Below are positions 34,899 through 45,041 of a stretch of 64,000 nt of DNA, one piece after another (within the stretch, counting starts at the first letter, position 1; each line of letters opens with the position of its first letter). Both the position numbers and the translations under genes were made by a program. The notes beneath the pieces are model-generated. The model worked only from the letters and a program-made list of their open reading frames with translations. It was not told the DNA's origin and searched no databases. This stretch comes from Tenacibaculum sp. 190130A14a (GTDB lineage Bacteria; Bacteroidota; Bacteroidia; Flavobacteriales; Flavobacteriaceae), in NCBI RefSeq assembly GCF_964048965.1, contig NZ_OZ040189.1, forward strand, positions 1,178,001-1,242,000, written 5' to 3'.

Positions 34899-37694
34899 TT
34901 ATCTTCTTAATAAACTAAAATGGCTTTTTTTTGTTCGAACCTTTCCATTTTTATCTATAAGTTGTGCATTATACCAATAATCTGTAGAAGGAAGTTTAGA
35001 GCCATTGTAAAAACCATCCCATCCTCTATGATTTTTATTTGGAATGATGGCAACTTGTTTACCATATCGATCGTAAATTTTAACCGTTACATCTCGAAAA
35101 AAATCATTGTCAACTCCTTGGATTTTCCATGTGTCATAGACTCCATCATCATTTGGAGTGAAATGTCTTTGAAAGAAAATTACAGGAATTTCATCGGAGA
35201 TAGTATCACCACAACCATTTCTGTCTCGAATGGTTATTGTGTAAATTCCTATGGGAAGGTTGGAAAAGGTAATGGAAGAGTTAGTACCATTTAAAAACAG
35301 ATTTGAATTGCTAATCATGAAATCATAAAGACCTAGTCCGTCTACTGATATTGAAATACTGTTGTTGTTTAAAGAATCATCTATAACTGAAATATCAAGG
35401 ATAACAGCTTTGCTAGATGCAATTACTTCAAAAGTATTAAAAGCATGGCATGGATTGATGAGTTGCGAGTTTTGTCGAATGGTTTCAACACGATAGGTTC
35501 CCGCTTCAGATGCTTCATATACAGCATTTGTAGCGTTGGAAATACTATTTCCATTAAAATACCATTGATAGGTGTCATTGGAATTTCCTGTTGAGGCATC
35601 TAAGCTAACCGTAGCTAAAGGTAATGTTCCTATAGGGAAATTTACACATAGTAATGTGGGAGTACTATTACCCTGCGGTATAGGTAAAGATTCTACAAAA
35701 ATAGTAAAAGTAAAAATTGAAAAGCAACTCGGATCTGAATTGAGAGAGACACGAACAAAGATGTCTGATGCATTGGTGAAAAAGTCATCATTATAAGGCG
35801 CTAATATTGGATTGTTTTGAGCATTTGCATCATTTTGTGTTCTATAGAAGTTAATGGTATGTGTTGTTGTATTTATGGTTGGATTTAGCGTAAGTATTTC
35901 GTTAATAGTATTATTAAAATCATAGGTTCCTTGTCCATTACCTATGCTGTTGGTGGCTGATGGGTTATTTGCATTTTCATCTATTTCACAAACATAAACA
36001 TCGCTAATATTGGTATTGTTTATAACCTCGTTTACTGCAAGTGATAATGTACCAAGAGAAAAACAACCCGTATTTCCGGAAGAACTAAAATTTACACGTA
36101 CCACTAAGGTTTCAGGATTGGAAGTGTTTATATAATTTGTTTTAGGGAGTGGAGAAGAAAACGTGGTATCGCTTAAAGAAAAGAATTCAACTGTAACATT
36201 AGTAGCATTATTTGTTAAAGCAGCTTCTTGCGTGCTTAAGTCAAACGTTGTACTTCCATCATTTGGATTAGTATCGGAATCACATTTTTCAAAAGGAGGA
36301 ACAGAAACTATTGTTGGAGCAGGAACAAATTCAACTTCAACTTGAGAATCTAAAGTTTTAGCACAGGTTGCTTTTAAGGTAGTAGTAAGTTTGTAGATAC
36401 CCGATCCCCAATTAACATCATTAATAGTAAGAATAGAATCTGTACCGATAATGTTACCATCCTTTTCCCATGAGTATGTTGCTCCTGGTTCAATTCTTCC
36501 AGCTTTTAATCGATAGTCTTGACCAGCACAAAAGAATTGTTTGGTGTCACTGATTATTTGATCGGTATCGGCATTAAGTATAGTTGTAGGTAAGAAAAAT
36601 GATTGAATAAAAGGAGGGAGTCCTTGAGCAGAATTTCGCCCATTTAAGTTTACGCCATTATGAACATAGTTGATACTATTTTTGTCGTTTTCAGGATTGT
36701 TAATGACACCCAATTGTGGACTCTCACTCACAGCGTGATAGATTTTTCCATCAGGACCTAATTGAAAAGCTCCTCTTGTTCCTCGGTAAGTAAAAAAAGG
36801 TGTACCTCTTGAATTATTGATTATTGTGATGTCTGGATTGCTGATATCAAACTGATACAGATTAGCTTCAGCAAATTGAGAAAAAATATCAGGTCCAGTG
36901 GCAATATATAGTTTGTTGCCTGATATAGAGAATTCTACACCATAACCAATATTACCATCTAAATTGAGTCTTCTTCCATTAGAAACTACTCCAGTAGTTG
37001 CTGAAAAGTCGTAAATAAAAGACCCAGCTTCAGAGCTAGCTTGTACCAATTTGGTACCATCTGGAGATAATTTTAGATAACCTCTGCTACTAAAAAAAAT
37101 AAAGAAACCAATAGGAGAAATAACAGGGGTAGTATTAACACCTGTACTTGTAACTTCAAAAGCATAAAAGTTATCTCTATCGGCAGTAATAACCCAAAAA
37201 GAATCACAGGTCCTTCCAACAACCGAGGTTACTTTTTCATCTGCTGAACCTACCAACAAAACATTTTTGGTAGTGACATCTCCATTGCCTCCATTTAAAC
37301 TCATATCGATAATGGAATATCTAAAACCATCTCCATTACCTTCTTGGGCATCTACTGTAAACAAATAGTAAATATTTGTATTGGAAGGGTTGGGTACAAT
37401 TAAACCAGATTGAGTACTTGAATTATCACCTAATAAACCAGTACCATTTGGCATAAGATTATGATTTCTATCCCAAACCTGAATACCGTCAGAATAGAAG
37501 AGAAGATTTCCATTTTGATCTGATATAGAAGAGCAACCTTCTAAAGTGTTTAATTGTCCATTTGTAAGCGCAACGGGTACACCAGTACTAAAATCAAGAC
37601 CCGCATTTCTTCCGAAATACCAAAAGTTAGCTTCATTTTGTGCCGTTAATATAATTGAGGAGTGAAGAAATAATAAGAGAATTAATTTCTTCAT
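34899..37694 (-). CDS. Secreted beta-propeller protein with T9SS type B C-terminus
   Basis: The 931-aa protein has a signal peptide (LILLLFLHSSIILTAQ), an N-terminal propeller-like region of about 370 residues (NEANFWYFGRNAGLDFSTG; GYLKLSPDGTKLV; AFQLGPDGKIYHAV), Ig/PKD-like segments, two CxxD-type repeats (KCDSDTNPNDGSTTFDL near 480), and a C-terminal gliding-motility-associated domain (FTPNDDGVYDTWKIQGVD; KIYDRYGKQVAII; GWDGFYNGSKLPSTDYWY). The last domain is the type B signal for type IX secretion across the outer membrane. It is a shorter paralogue of the next gene. Role is probably an adhesin or surface protein; ligand unknown. Confidence 0.9.
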   Translation of the reverse strand: MKKLILLLFLHSSIILTAQNEANFWYFGRNAGLDFSTGVPVALTNGQLNTLEGCSSISDQNGNLLFYSDGIQVWDRNHNLMPNGTGLLGDNSSTQSGLIVPNPSNTNIYYLFTVDAQEGNGDGFRYSIIDMSLNGGNGDVTTKNVLLVGSADEKVTSVVGRTCDSFWVITADRDNFYAFEVTSTGVNTTPVISPIGFFIFFSSRGYLKLSPDGTKLVQASSEAGSFIYDFSATTGVVSNGRRLNLDGNIGYGVEFSISGNKLYIATGPDIFSQFAEANLYQFDISNPDITIINNSRGTPFFTYRGTRGAFQLGPDGKIYHAVSESPQLGVINNPENDKNSINYVHNGVNLNGRNSAQGLPPFIQSFFLPTTILNADTDQIISDTKQFFCAGQDYRLKAGRIEPGATYSWEKDGNIIGTDSILTINDVNWGSGIYKLTTTLKATCAKTLDSQVEVEFVPAPTIVSVPPFEKCDSDTNPNDGSTTFDLSTQEAALTNNATNVTVEFFSLSDTTFSSPLPKTNYINTSNPETLVVRVNFSSSGNTGCFSLGTLSLAVNEVINNTNISDVYVCEIDENANNPSATNSIGNGQGTYDFNNTINEILTLNPTINTTTHTINFYRTQNDANAQNNPILAPYNDDFFTNASDIFVRVSLNSDPSCFSIFTFTIFVESLPIPQGNSTPTLLCVNFPIGTLPLATVSLDASTGNSNDTYQWYFNGNSISNATNAVYEASEAGTYRVETIRQNSQLINPCHAFNTFEVIASSKAVILDISVIDDSLNNNSISISVDGLGLYDFMISNSNLFLNGTNSSITFSNLPIGIYTITIRDRNGCGDTISDEIPVIFFQRHFTPNDDGVYDTWKIQGVDNDFFRDVTVKIYDRYGKQVAIIPNKNHRGWDGFYNGSKLPSTDYWYNAQLIDKNGKVRTKKSHFSLLRR

Positions 37695-37831
37695 CGTACG
37701 AGTTATTATCTAACACAAAGTTAATCAAATAATTAGAGTTATTAAAGTACTCGATTGAAGATGCATTGAAAAACAGTGTTTTTCATGTGTTTTATAGAGG
37801 GCTTTTTCGAATATGTAATAGTACCCCATTA

Positions 37832-37861
37832 AAAAAGGTGAGCTATTTAGCTCACCTTTTT
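37832..37861. terminator. Terminator downstream of the large T9SS gene
   Basis: Perfect 14-bp dyad AAAAAGGTGAGCTA (37832-37845) and TAGCTCACCTTTTT (37848-37861). On the minus strand a T-run follows, ending the 1511-aa gene 11 bases after its stop. Confidence 0.88.
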
Positions 37862-37872
37862 GTTTTTATAAA

Positions 37873-40800
37873 TTATCTTCTTAGTAAAGAGAAGTGTCCT
37901 TGATGTTGGTGTACTTGGCCTTTTCGATCTACTAGTTGAATTTTAAACCAGTAATCACTTGAAGGTAATACATTACCATTGTAAGTACCATCCCAACCAA
38001 TATGGTCAATAGGAAGAATGGCTACTATTTTTCCAAAGCGATCAAAAACATGAATACTACTTGAAGGATAAAAACTAGAATTAGCTCCTTTTATTTTCCA
38101 TGTATCATTAAGACCATCTCCATTAGGAGTTAAGAACTTAGGATATTGAATAACTGAAACATCTAACCTTGCATTTGGTTGACATCCATCTTTATCTTGA
38201 ATTACAATAGTATATATACCTCCTTTGATATTATTAAAAACAGGCTCGTCTTGGAATAATGTTTGAATACCGTTTTCATCAATAAGTGAGAATTCGTAAT
38301 CTCCAATACCTAAGTTGTCATTTTCTGTAATAATTGTAATAGAGTAGTTGTCTAGTCTGTTGTTGTTTGTATCATCTACAATAACCACATCGTCAGCATC
38401 AAATGTTGGAGCAATAGATTCATCAACAACTATTTCTTCCATTCTTTCACAACCAGTACCATCTTGCATCGTAGCAGTAACTATATAAGTTCCTCCAACT
38501 TGAACATCTAAAAATGAATCAGTACTTAAAATAGTTCCTGGAGTTCCTCTTACATACCATTTATAATCGTAAGTGGCTCCTGGATTTAATGCTTCTAATC
38601 TTGTTTGTGGGTTGTTTAAACAAACAATAACAGGGGTCATTACAGTAAAATCAGGTAAAGGGTTAATAACGATGTTGAAGGTTAAATCATCATTTACACA
38701 AGAGGTTTTTGTATTTTGAACTCTTACATAAATTGTTTGATTGTTTGCAGTATTTTCATAAATATTATCGTTAATAGGAGAACTTCCTGTTTGTGCATCC
38801 CCTAAATTTTCATGAAAGGTTACATTATAGTTACTATGTTCAGTGGCTGGATAGTTTTGTAAAATCTCAGGGATTTTCGAACTTAAAGTGATATCACCAT
38901 TAATTCCGTTAGTGTCACTCTGATTTGTGTCAGATGTGTTATCACAGCTTTCAAGATTTGTAATGTTCACAGGTAAACTAGGCTCTGGATACACAACTAA
39001 TTGAAGTGTAGCAATTCCATTTCTACATCCTGTAGCAGTGTTTAAAATACTAACATGAATAACTTCAAGACCTGGGTCATCACTTAACAGATTCGCAGGG
39101 AAAATAGTTCTAGTAGGATCATTGGAGTAATTCGTTTTAGGAAGAGGAAGTACTCCATCAATAGCATCTTGACGTGTTCTGTGGTAAGAAACTTCAAAGT
39201 CACTTGAACTTCTTCCGTTAAGAACATCTGCATCTCTCTGTGATAAATCAATGTTTTGAGCAAGTCTATTTCTTGGGTCTCCATCACTCGCTGTCGCAAT
39301 ATCACAAACTTCTAAATTAGGAATAGCATTTGTAACAACAGGTAATGGATTGATAATAATATCGAATGTTAAATGATCATTGAAACATCCTGTACTATTG
39401 TTTACAACACGAACATAAATAGTTTCCCTATCTCTAGTTTGATTCGTATAGTTTGTATCATTAAGAATTGGAGAGTTACCAGTATTCGCATCTGTAGGAG
39501 AAGTGTGAAAGGTAACTGTATAATCCGTTAAAGGTTGTGTTGGTCCTAGAATGTCGTTTACACGATCTCTTAGGTTAATATTGATGTTAATTCCATCGTC
39601 AAAAGCTCCACTATCAAAATCGTCACAAAGTTCAAAGTTTGCTGCGGTATTAGCTAAAGGAGGTTGTTGTGCCCAAATTGTAAATTCACCTAACCCTGTA
39701 CAGTCATTATTAACTGTATTTATAATTTTAATGTATAAAGTTTGAGGTGTTGCTGCAGGAACATTTCTATTTCTATAATTTGCTAAGTCAGGAATAGCAT
39801 TTAATACAGCGTCTCTATCGGTTGTGTTTTCAAAAATTAACACATTTAAATTCGGACGCAATGCAGCAGGGAACAATGCTTTTACATCTGTTTCAACTGA
39901 ACTAATATCGAAATTAGTAATTCCATCCGTATCATTATTATTGACTGTGTCATTACCATCAATATCTAAAAAGTCATCACATACTCTAAATTCATTGGTA
40001 TATGCAACATTTGAAGAGTGTCCAATAACAATATCTATTCTAGATATTCTATAACAGTTTTTATTAGTAATTGTTCTTACCCAAACTGAATCACCATTAG
40101 ATAAAGGATGAGCAGTTTGATTAATTATTTCAGCAGTATCATTTATCGCATCCGTTTGTGTTGGATAGTACTTAAAAGTTTCGTTAAGATAATTTGCAGA
40201 AATATTTTGTTGTGCTAAGGTAAGATTGATGTTTGAGTTTAAATCAGTATCATCATCACAATGTCTAATAATTGTTGGATCATTTACAATAACAGGTAAT
40301 GGATTTACAACAAGATTAAACGAGATAGAAGCATCATTACACGCCGCATTATTTCTATTTTCAACTCTAACATATATTGTTTGAGAATTCGCAGAAGTAT
40401 TTCTGTATGCAATGGTTTTATCTATTACATCAGTAGTTTTGTCTGTCTGCGCTCCTATAAGAGTAAAGTGATAAGAAACTTCATAAATAGCAGGATCTAA
40501 AGGACCTAAAATTTCGTTGTCTTTTGTATTTAAGATAAAGTTATTGAAAAAACCATCTGTATCACCACCGCTTACCACGTCATCACATTCTTCATAATCT
40601 ACAGGATTTTGTGGCACTGGACTTCCAGTAACAGCAAGTGTAAAAGTTTCAACATCAAAACAAGCATTTGGTGCTGCTCTGTTATGTAATCTTGCATGAA
40701 TGGTTTGATTACTAAATGGAGTTGGATTTGTATATGGGTTGGCTAACGCGTTTGCAGTATTATTATTGTTAGCATCTGCTGCATTTAAATAGTAAACAAC

Positions 40801-42408
40801 TTCGAAAGTTGCAGGGTCTAATCCGTTTAATACTTGTGGAGTTACATCATTTTGTAAGTTAAAAGTATTGAATCCATCATTATCTACATCACAGAAGAAT
40901 ATATTATTAGGTTTTGTAGCTGTAGCCGCTTCGTACACCTCTAAATTAAATTTTGCTAATTGCTCAAGTACGTTACCGCAATTATCTGTTAGAGTAACTT
41001 TAAGTCTATATGTACCAGCGTTAGCAGGAGTGATACTATTCAGTGTTAAATCAATTGTACTTGAAACAATTGTAGTGGTAGTACCATTGTCAAAAGTCCA
41101 TTCATATACCACATTCGTTCCTGTAACAGGATCCGGAGCAATTGTTTTTGTATCACCAATACAATATTGAAGTGTTTGATCATTAACAATATCACTTGTA
41201 ACTTGATCCTTAATTTCAATAGGAAGTAATAACGATGATAAAAAAGGAGGCAATCCTTGAGTTGCTGTTCTACCGCCTAAATCAACCGTTTGATGAGAAT
41301 AATCACAAGCAGCTCCAGCTTCATCAGGTTGGTTAATAACACTAATTCTAGTGTTTTGGTCACTGGTCCAATAAATTTTTCTATCTGGACCTAATTGTAA
41401 AGCTCCTCTTGTATTTACATAGCTATGAACTCTATATCTTGAAGCATTTACTCCAGCAATAGTTGGTTGAGTTACATCATATTGATATAAGTTTTCTGTA
41501 GACCCAAATCTCCAATCACCAGTAGAAACATAAAGTTTTTGACTTGTAATTGAAAACTCAGCTCCATATGCGTTTTCAGCTCCTACATTAATTCTTTGTG
41601 GACTTGAGCTTCCTCTATAATTGGATACTCTACCGGTAGTGTCGTCAAAGCTAAATAAATAAGCTCCACTTGTCATATTGGCCAAAAGTAACTTTTCACC
41701 ATCAGGAGAAACTTTTAAATAACCTCTTGGGTCTGTAATACCTAAAGTACTAAAAGAAGAGACTACAGGATTTGCAGTGTCTACACCATTTTCATCAACT
41801 TTGTAAGCATAAAAATCACCATTTTGAGCAAATGAAATCACCCAGAAAGTATTACAACTACTAGCTCTTACGGCGGTAACTTTTTCTGTCCATTGGTTTT
41901 TTAATAAAGGAGCATGTAAATCAACAGGTCCGTTAACAATATCACCTCTACCACCATCTTGGGTCATATCAACGGTATAATACCAAAAACCATATTCTCC
42001 ACCACTACCAACAACAGCTCCTACAGTAAAAAGGTAATAGATATTTGGTTTTTTAGGTGCTGGAACGGTTAATGCCGATTGTGAACTTGAAGAATCTCCT
42101 TTAAGAGTTTGTCCTCCATTACTAACATCAGAGAATGGCATTGGTTGATTGGATGCATTCCAGATAGTTAAGTTTCTTGCATTTGGAGAAGGTGCTCCTA
42201 CATAGAATAGGAGATCTCCGTTTGCATCAGAAAATGAAGAGCAACCTTCAAAAGTATTTAACTGACTTCCAGAAACTGGAAGCGGTGCCCCTGAATTAAA
42301 ATCTAAAGCGGCATTTTGTCCAAAGTACCAAAAATTAGCTTCTTTTTGAGAGTAAATAGAGGTCGATGTTATTAATACTAATAATACGAAGAGTAGTAGC
42401 TTTTTCAT
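37873..42408 (-). CDS. Large secreted repeat protein with T9SS type B C-terminus
   Basis: The 1511-aa protein has a signal peptide, an N-terminal propeller-like region homologous to that of the gene before it (EANFWYFGQNAALDFNSG; GYLKVSPDGEKLLLA; ALQLGPDRKIYWTSD), an Ig/PKD-like segment, and about seven repeats of roughly 110 residues each marked by a C-D/E-D cluster and a DG..FDL element (FCDVDNDGFNTFNL, ECDDVVSGGDTDGFF, VCDDFLDIDGND, LCDDFDSGAFDDG). These Asp-rich loops look calcium-binding. The C-terminus (FLTPNGDGLNDTWKIKGAN, HVFDRFGKIVAILP) is the type B type IX secretion domain. It and its neighbour are separated by a terminator, so they are transcribed apart. Confidence 0.92.
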   Translation of the reverse strand: MKKLLLFVLLVLITSTSIYSQKEANFWYFGQNAALDFNSGAPLPVSGSQLNTFEGCSSFSDANGDLLFYVGAPSPNARNLTIWNASNQPMPFSDVSNGGQTLKGDSSSSQSALTVPAPKKPNIYYLFTVGAVVGSGGEYGFWYYTVDMTQDGGRGDIVNGPVDLHAPLLKNQWTEKVTAVRASSCNTFWVISFAQNGDFYAYKVDENGVDTANPVVSSFSTLGITDPRGYLKVSPDGEKLLLANMTSGAYLFSFDDTTGRVSNYRGSSSPQRINVGAENAYGAEFSITSQKLYVSTGDWRFGSTENLYQYDVTQPTIAGVNASRYRVHSYVNTRGALQLGPDRKIYWTSDQNTRISVINQPDEAGAACDYSHQTVDLGGRTATQGLPPFLSSLLLPIEIKDQVTSDIVNDQTLQYCIGDTKTIAPDPVTGTNVVYEWTFDNGTTTTIVSSTIDLTLNSITPANAGTYRLKVTLTDNCGNVLEQLAKFNLEVYEAATATKPNNIFFCDVDNDGFNTFNLQNDVTPQVLNGLDPATFEVVYYLNAADANNNNTANALANPYTNPTPFSNQTIHARLHNRAAPNACFDVETFTLAVTGSPVPQNPVDYEECDDVVSGGDTDGFFNNFILNTKDNEILGPLDPAIYEVSYHFTLIGAQTDKTTDVIDKTIAYRNTSANSQTIYVRVENRNNAACNDASISFNLVVNPLPVIVNDPTIIRHCDDDTDLNSNINLTLAQQNISANYLNETFKYYPTQTDAINDTAEIINQTAHPLSNGDSVWVRTITNKNCYRISRIDIVIGHSSNVAYTNEFRVCDDFLDIDGNDTVNNNDTDGITNFDISSVETDVKALFPAALRPNLNVLIFENTTDRDAVLNAIPDLANYRNRNVPAATPQTLYIKIINTVNNDCTGLGEFTIWAQQPPLANTAANFELCDDFDSGAFDDGINININLRDRVNDILGPTQPLTDYTVTFHTSPTDANTGNSPILNDTNYTNQTRDRETIYVRVVNNSTGCFNDHLTFDIIINPLPVVTNAIPNLEVCDIATASDGDPRNRLAQNIDLSQRDADVLNGRSSSDFEVSYHRTRQDAIDGVLPLPKTNYSNDPTRTIFPANLLSDDPGLEVIHVSILNTATGCRNGIATLQLVVYPEPSLPVNITNLESCDNTSDTNQSDTNGINGDITLSSKIPEILQNYPATEHSNYNVTFHENLGDAQTGSSPINDNIYENTANNQTIYVRVQNTKTSCVNDDLTFNIVINPLPDFTVMTPVIVCLNNPQTRLEALNPGATYDYKWYVRGTPGTILSTDSFLDVQVGGTYIVTATMQDGTGCERMEEIVVDESIAPTFDADDVVIVDDTNNNRLDNYSITIITENDNLGIGDYEFSLIDENGIQTLFQDEPVFNNIKGGIYTIVIQDKDGCQPNARLDVSVIQYPKFLTPNGDGLNDTWKIKGANSSFYPSSSIHVFDRFGKIVAILPIDHIGWDGTYNGNVLPSSDYWFKIQLVDRKGQVHQHQGHFSLLRR

Positions 42409-42458
42409 TAAATTAAAATTTGTTGCTAATATAAAACAACTAAACTACTTAAAACCCT

Positions 42459-43295
42459 CTATAAATCTCGTTTTTTTAACAAATAATATGATAGATAAAT
42501 AAAAATCGTTGTCCAAACAAGTACAATAAGTATATTTAATGCACTTACAGAATAGTCTTTTGTGAAATTTTCTCCTATTTGACTAGCTACTGATTTTACT
42601 GCACCTAATCTAGTAAATGGCTCTTTTATCAAATTGGCCATTGCTTCTAGAGGAAGGTAGTTTTTGATGTTTTGAGCTGTATCCCAGCTTGATACAAATT
42701 TCCAGCCAAGTATACCATAAATTAAATTTTCAATAAATACCCAAACAATCATCGCTCCAACTGCGAATGCAGAACGTTTTATTAAAATACCTAAGAATAG
42801 TCCAAAAGAGAAAAAACCAACAAGTTTTATGAAAAATGCTACGAGATACTCTAGATCTGAAAAAATAATGGATAGTTCGTTGAAATCAGAATAAATCATT
42901 CCCAAGATTAAAGAAACTCCAAAAACGAAAAGTGTTGATATTAAAGCAAAAGCAACAACCGTATAAAATTTAGAAAGAATAAATTCTTGCTTGCTTAAAC
43001 CATCAATTAAATTTTGTTTTAAGGTTTTGTAACTGTATTCATTAGCCATCATAGAAACAATGACCAAAAGAAGGAAAAATTTTAAGATAGCTGCAATATA
43101 CGTGTTGAAATGCCAGATGTATGGAAAGTTGAAAATACCTTGATCAGCTAAGTGGAATTTTATAGGTCCAATGTCAAATTTTATGGCAGCGATGAGTGCA
43201 ATTGAAGTTAATAATCCAAAATATATAATTGATAGAACTTTACTCGCTCTATTGTGTTTTAATTTGTGAAATTCAATGGTTAATAATCGTAACAT
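42459..43295 (-). CDS. ABC-2 type transporter permease
   Basis: The 278-aa membrane protein has six hydrophobic helices: after the N-terminal FHKLKHNRASKVLS come segments near 20-37, 68-88, 115-135, 150-172, 178-195 and 250-270. The stretch ANEYSYKTLKQNLIDGLSKQEF after the second helix is the conserved coupling region of ABC-2 permeases. It begins ten bases after the ATPase gene and so forms one exporter with it. Substrate is not evident; such pairs export lipids, antibiotics or peptides, or are gliding-related. Confidence 0.9.
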   Translation of the reverse strand: MLRLLTIEFHKLKHNRASKVLSIIYFGLLTSIALIAAIKFDIGPIKFHLADQGIFNFPYIWHFNTYIAAILKFFLLLVIVSMMANEYSYKTLKQNLIDGLSKQEFILSKFYTVVAFALISTLFVFGVSLILGMIYSDFNELSIIFSDLEYLVAFFIKLVGFFSFGLFLGILIKRSAFAVGAMIVWVFIENLIYGILGWKFVSSWDTAQNIKNYLPLEAMANLIKEPFTRLGAVKSVASQIGENFTKDYSVSALNILIVLVWTTIFIYLSYYLLKKRDL

Positions 43296-43305
43296 AGCAG
43301 ATAGG

Positions 43306-44205
43306 TTAGTTGTTGTTGGTTAAATTTAAAAATTGTTGTTCTAAACTTGGTTTTCTCTTTACTAAATGAGAAACTGTAATACCATTTTCAAATAAATATT
43401 GATTTATTTTGGCTGCAGATGTTTCGTTTTCTAGGCTAGCAATAACCAAGTCGTCATCAACATTAACGGTAGCAATATCATAATAGTTTTTTAAAGAGGT
43501 CACCAATTTATCAATATCTCCTTCTGTTTTAACTTCAATAATACCATTTGAAGCAATCATATTTTCTACTCTTCCGCTATACAATTTTACACCGTTTCTA
43601 ATAACTACCACATGAGAGCAAACTTTTTCTACTTCGTCTAATAAATGGGATGCAAGTAAAATAGTAGTTCCGTTCTTAGCAATCTTTCTAATAATTTGGC
43701 GTATCTCATGAATTCCTTGAGGATCAAGTCCGTTTGTAGGCTCATCTAGAATTAAGATTTCTGGATTATTCAATAGGGCAGAGGCAATTGCTAATCGTTG
43801 TTTCATTCCTAATGAATAGGTTCTAAACTTACTGTTTCTACGTTCGTATAAGTTAACGACTTTTAATTTTTCTTCTATATTATCAGCAGGTACTCCTTTA
43901 ATCTTACAGATAAGTTGTAAGTTTTGAATAGCGGTCATATATGGATAAAAGTTAGGGCGTTCAATAATTGCACCTACCTTTTTTAATGCTTCGTGTGTAG
44001 ACATTGATCCGTCAAACCAACTGAATTCACCAGAAGTTTTGTTTACAACATTTAAAATAATTCCTAGAGTAGTGGACTTACCACTACCATTTGGACCTAA
44101 AATACCGTAGACATTCCCTTTCTGAATATCAAAAGAGAGGTTGTTTACAGCATGTATTTTTCCAAATTTTTTATCGAGATTTTTAATTGATAATATAGTT
44201 TCCAA
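43306..44205 (-). CDS. ABC transporter ATP-binding protein
   Basis: The 299-aa ATPase has Walker A GPNGSGKSTT near 37-46, signature YSLGMKQRLAIASAL near 128-142, Walker B ILILDEPTNGLDPQG near 149-162 and the H-loop LASHLLDEVEKV near 184. The C-terminal 80 residues form an extra domain, as in the CcmA/NatA group that pairs with ABC-2 permeases. It is co-directional with and ten bases from the permease gene. A terminator upstream separates it from the two-component operon. Confidence 0.95.
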   Translation of the reverse strand: METILSIKNLDKKFGKIHAVNNLSFDIQKGNVYGILGPNGSGKSTTLGIILNVVNKTSGEFSWFDGSMSTHEALKKVGAIIERPNFYPYMTAIQNLQLICKIKGVPADNIEEKLKVVNLYERRNSKFRTYSLGMKQRLAIASALLNNPEILILDEPTNGLDPQGIHEIRQIIRKIAKNGTTILLASHLLDEVEKVCSHVVVIRNGVKLYSGRVENMIASNGIIEVKTEGDIDKLVTSLKNYYDIATVNVDDDLVIASLENETSAAKINQYLFENGITVSHLVKRKPSLEQQFLNLTNNN

Positions 44206-44277
44206 AGCTTTTTTGGTTTAGTTAATTATATAATTATTTGACGAGTCAAGTTTTTAATTGTTACAATTTATAAAAAG

Positions 44278-44310
44278 AAAAAAGACTTTCAGGTATTGAA
44301 AGTCTTTTTT
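44278..44310. terminator. Terminator downstream of the OmpR-type regulator gene
   Basis: Perfect 14-bp dyad AAAAAAGACTTTCA (44278-44291) and TGAAAGTCTTTTTT (44297-44310). It ends the kinase-regulator transcript on the minus strand and is symmetrical enough to work both ways. Confidence 0.88.
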
Positions 44311-44331
44311 TGATTTGAAAGTTAACAGCGT

Positions 44332-45030
44332 TTAAGATTTGTCTATTAATCTAAATCCTTCTCCATGAATATTTAATATTTCTACATTCTCATCACGCTT
44401 TAAATATTTTCTAAGTTTAGCTATATATACGTCCATACTTCTTGAAGTGAAATAGTTATCATCTCTCCAAATTTTTGTAAGTGCCAATTCTCGAGGCATT
44501 AAATCATTTTTATGAATTGATAACATTCTAAGAAGTTTACTTTCTTTTGGTGAAAGTTTTTGAGGTTCTTCTCCGTTGAAAGAAAGATGACGTAATTTAG
44601 AATTGAAATCAAATTTTCCAATTTTAAATTCAAACTCTTCACTTTCGGTAGATTTTTCATTTTCTTTTCTTTGAAGAATTGCTTTGATTTTGTGTAAAAG
44701 GACTTCAGAATCAAAAGGCTTGTTTAAATAATCATCTGCACCTACTTGATAACCCTTTAATACGTCTTCCTTTAAAGTTTTAGCAGTTAAGAAGATAATT
44801 GGAACTTCTTTATTGGTTGTACGAATATCTTGTGCTAAAGAAAAACCATCTTTACGAGGCATCATAACATCTAAGATACACAAATCATATTCAGAGTTTT
44901 TAAACATAATTAACCCATCAATTCCATCTTTAGCATGTGTAACATTATAATCATTTAATGCTAAATAATCTTTTAAAACTGTTCCAAAATTTGGATCATC
45001 TTCAACTAATAAAATCTTTTTTGTTCCCAT
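44332..45030 (-). CDS. OmpR/PhoB-family response regulator
   Basis: The 232-aa protein has a receiver domain (LLVEDDPNFG; phospho-acceptor D in LCILDVMMPRKDG near 54; K in LNKPFDSEV near 105) and a C-terminal winged helix (LSPKESKLLRMLSIHKND; RSMDVYIAKLRKYLKRD). It begins 11 bases after the kinase gene, making a standard pair of the type called RprXY in Bacteroides. Target genes are not indicated by the sequence; the ABC-2 exporter that follows is behind a terminator. Confidence 0.96.
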   Translation of the reverse strand: MGTKKILLVEDDPNFGTVLKDYLALNDYNVTHAKDGIDGLIMFKNSEYDLCILDVMMPRKDGFSLAQDIRTTNKEVPIIFLTAKTLKEDVLKGYQVGADDYLNKPFDSEVLLHKIKAILQRKENEKSTESEEFEFKIGKFDFNSKLRHLSFNGEEPQKLSPKESKLLRMLSIHKNDLMPRELALTKIWRDDNYFTSRSMDVYIAKLRKYLKRDENVEILNIHGEGFRLIDKS

Positions 45031-45041
45031 TTTTGCCTTCT

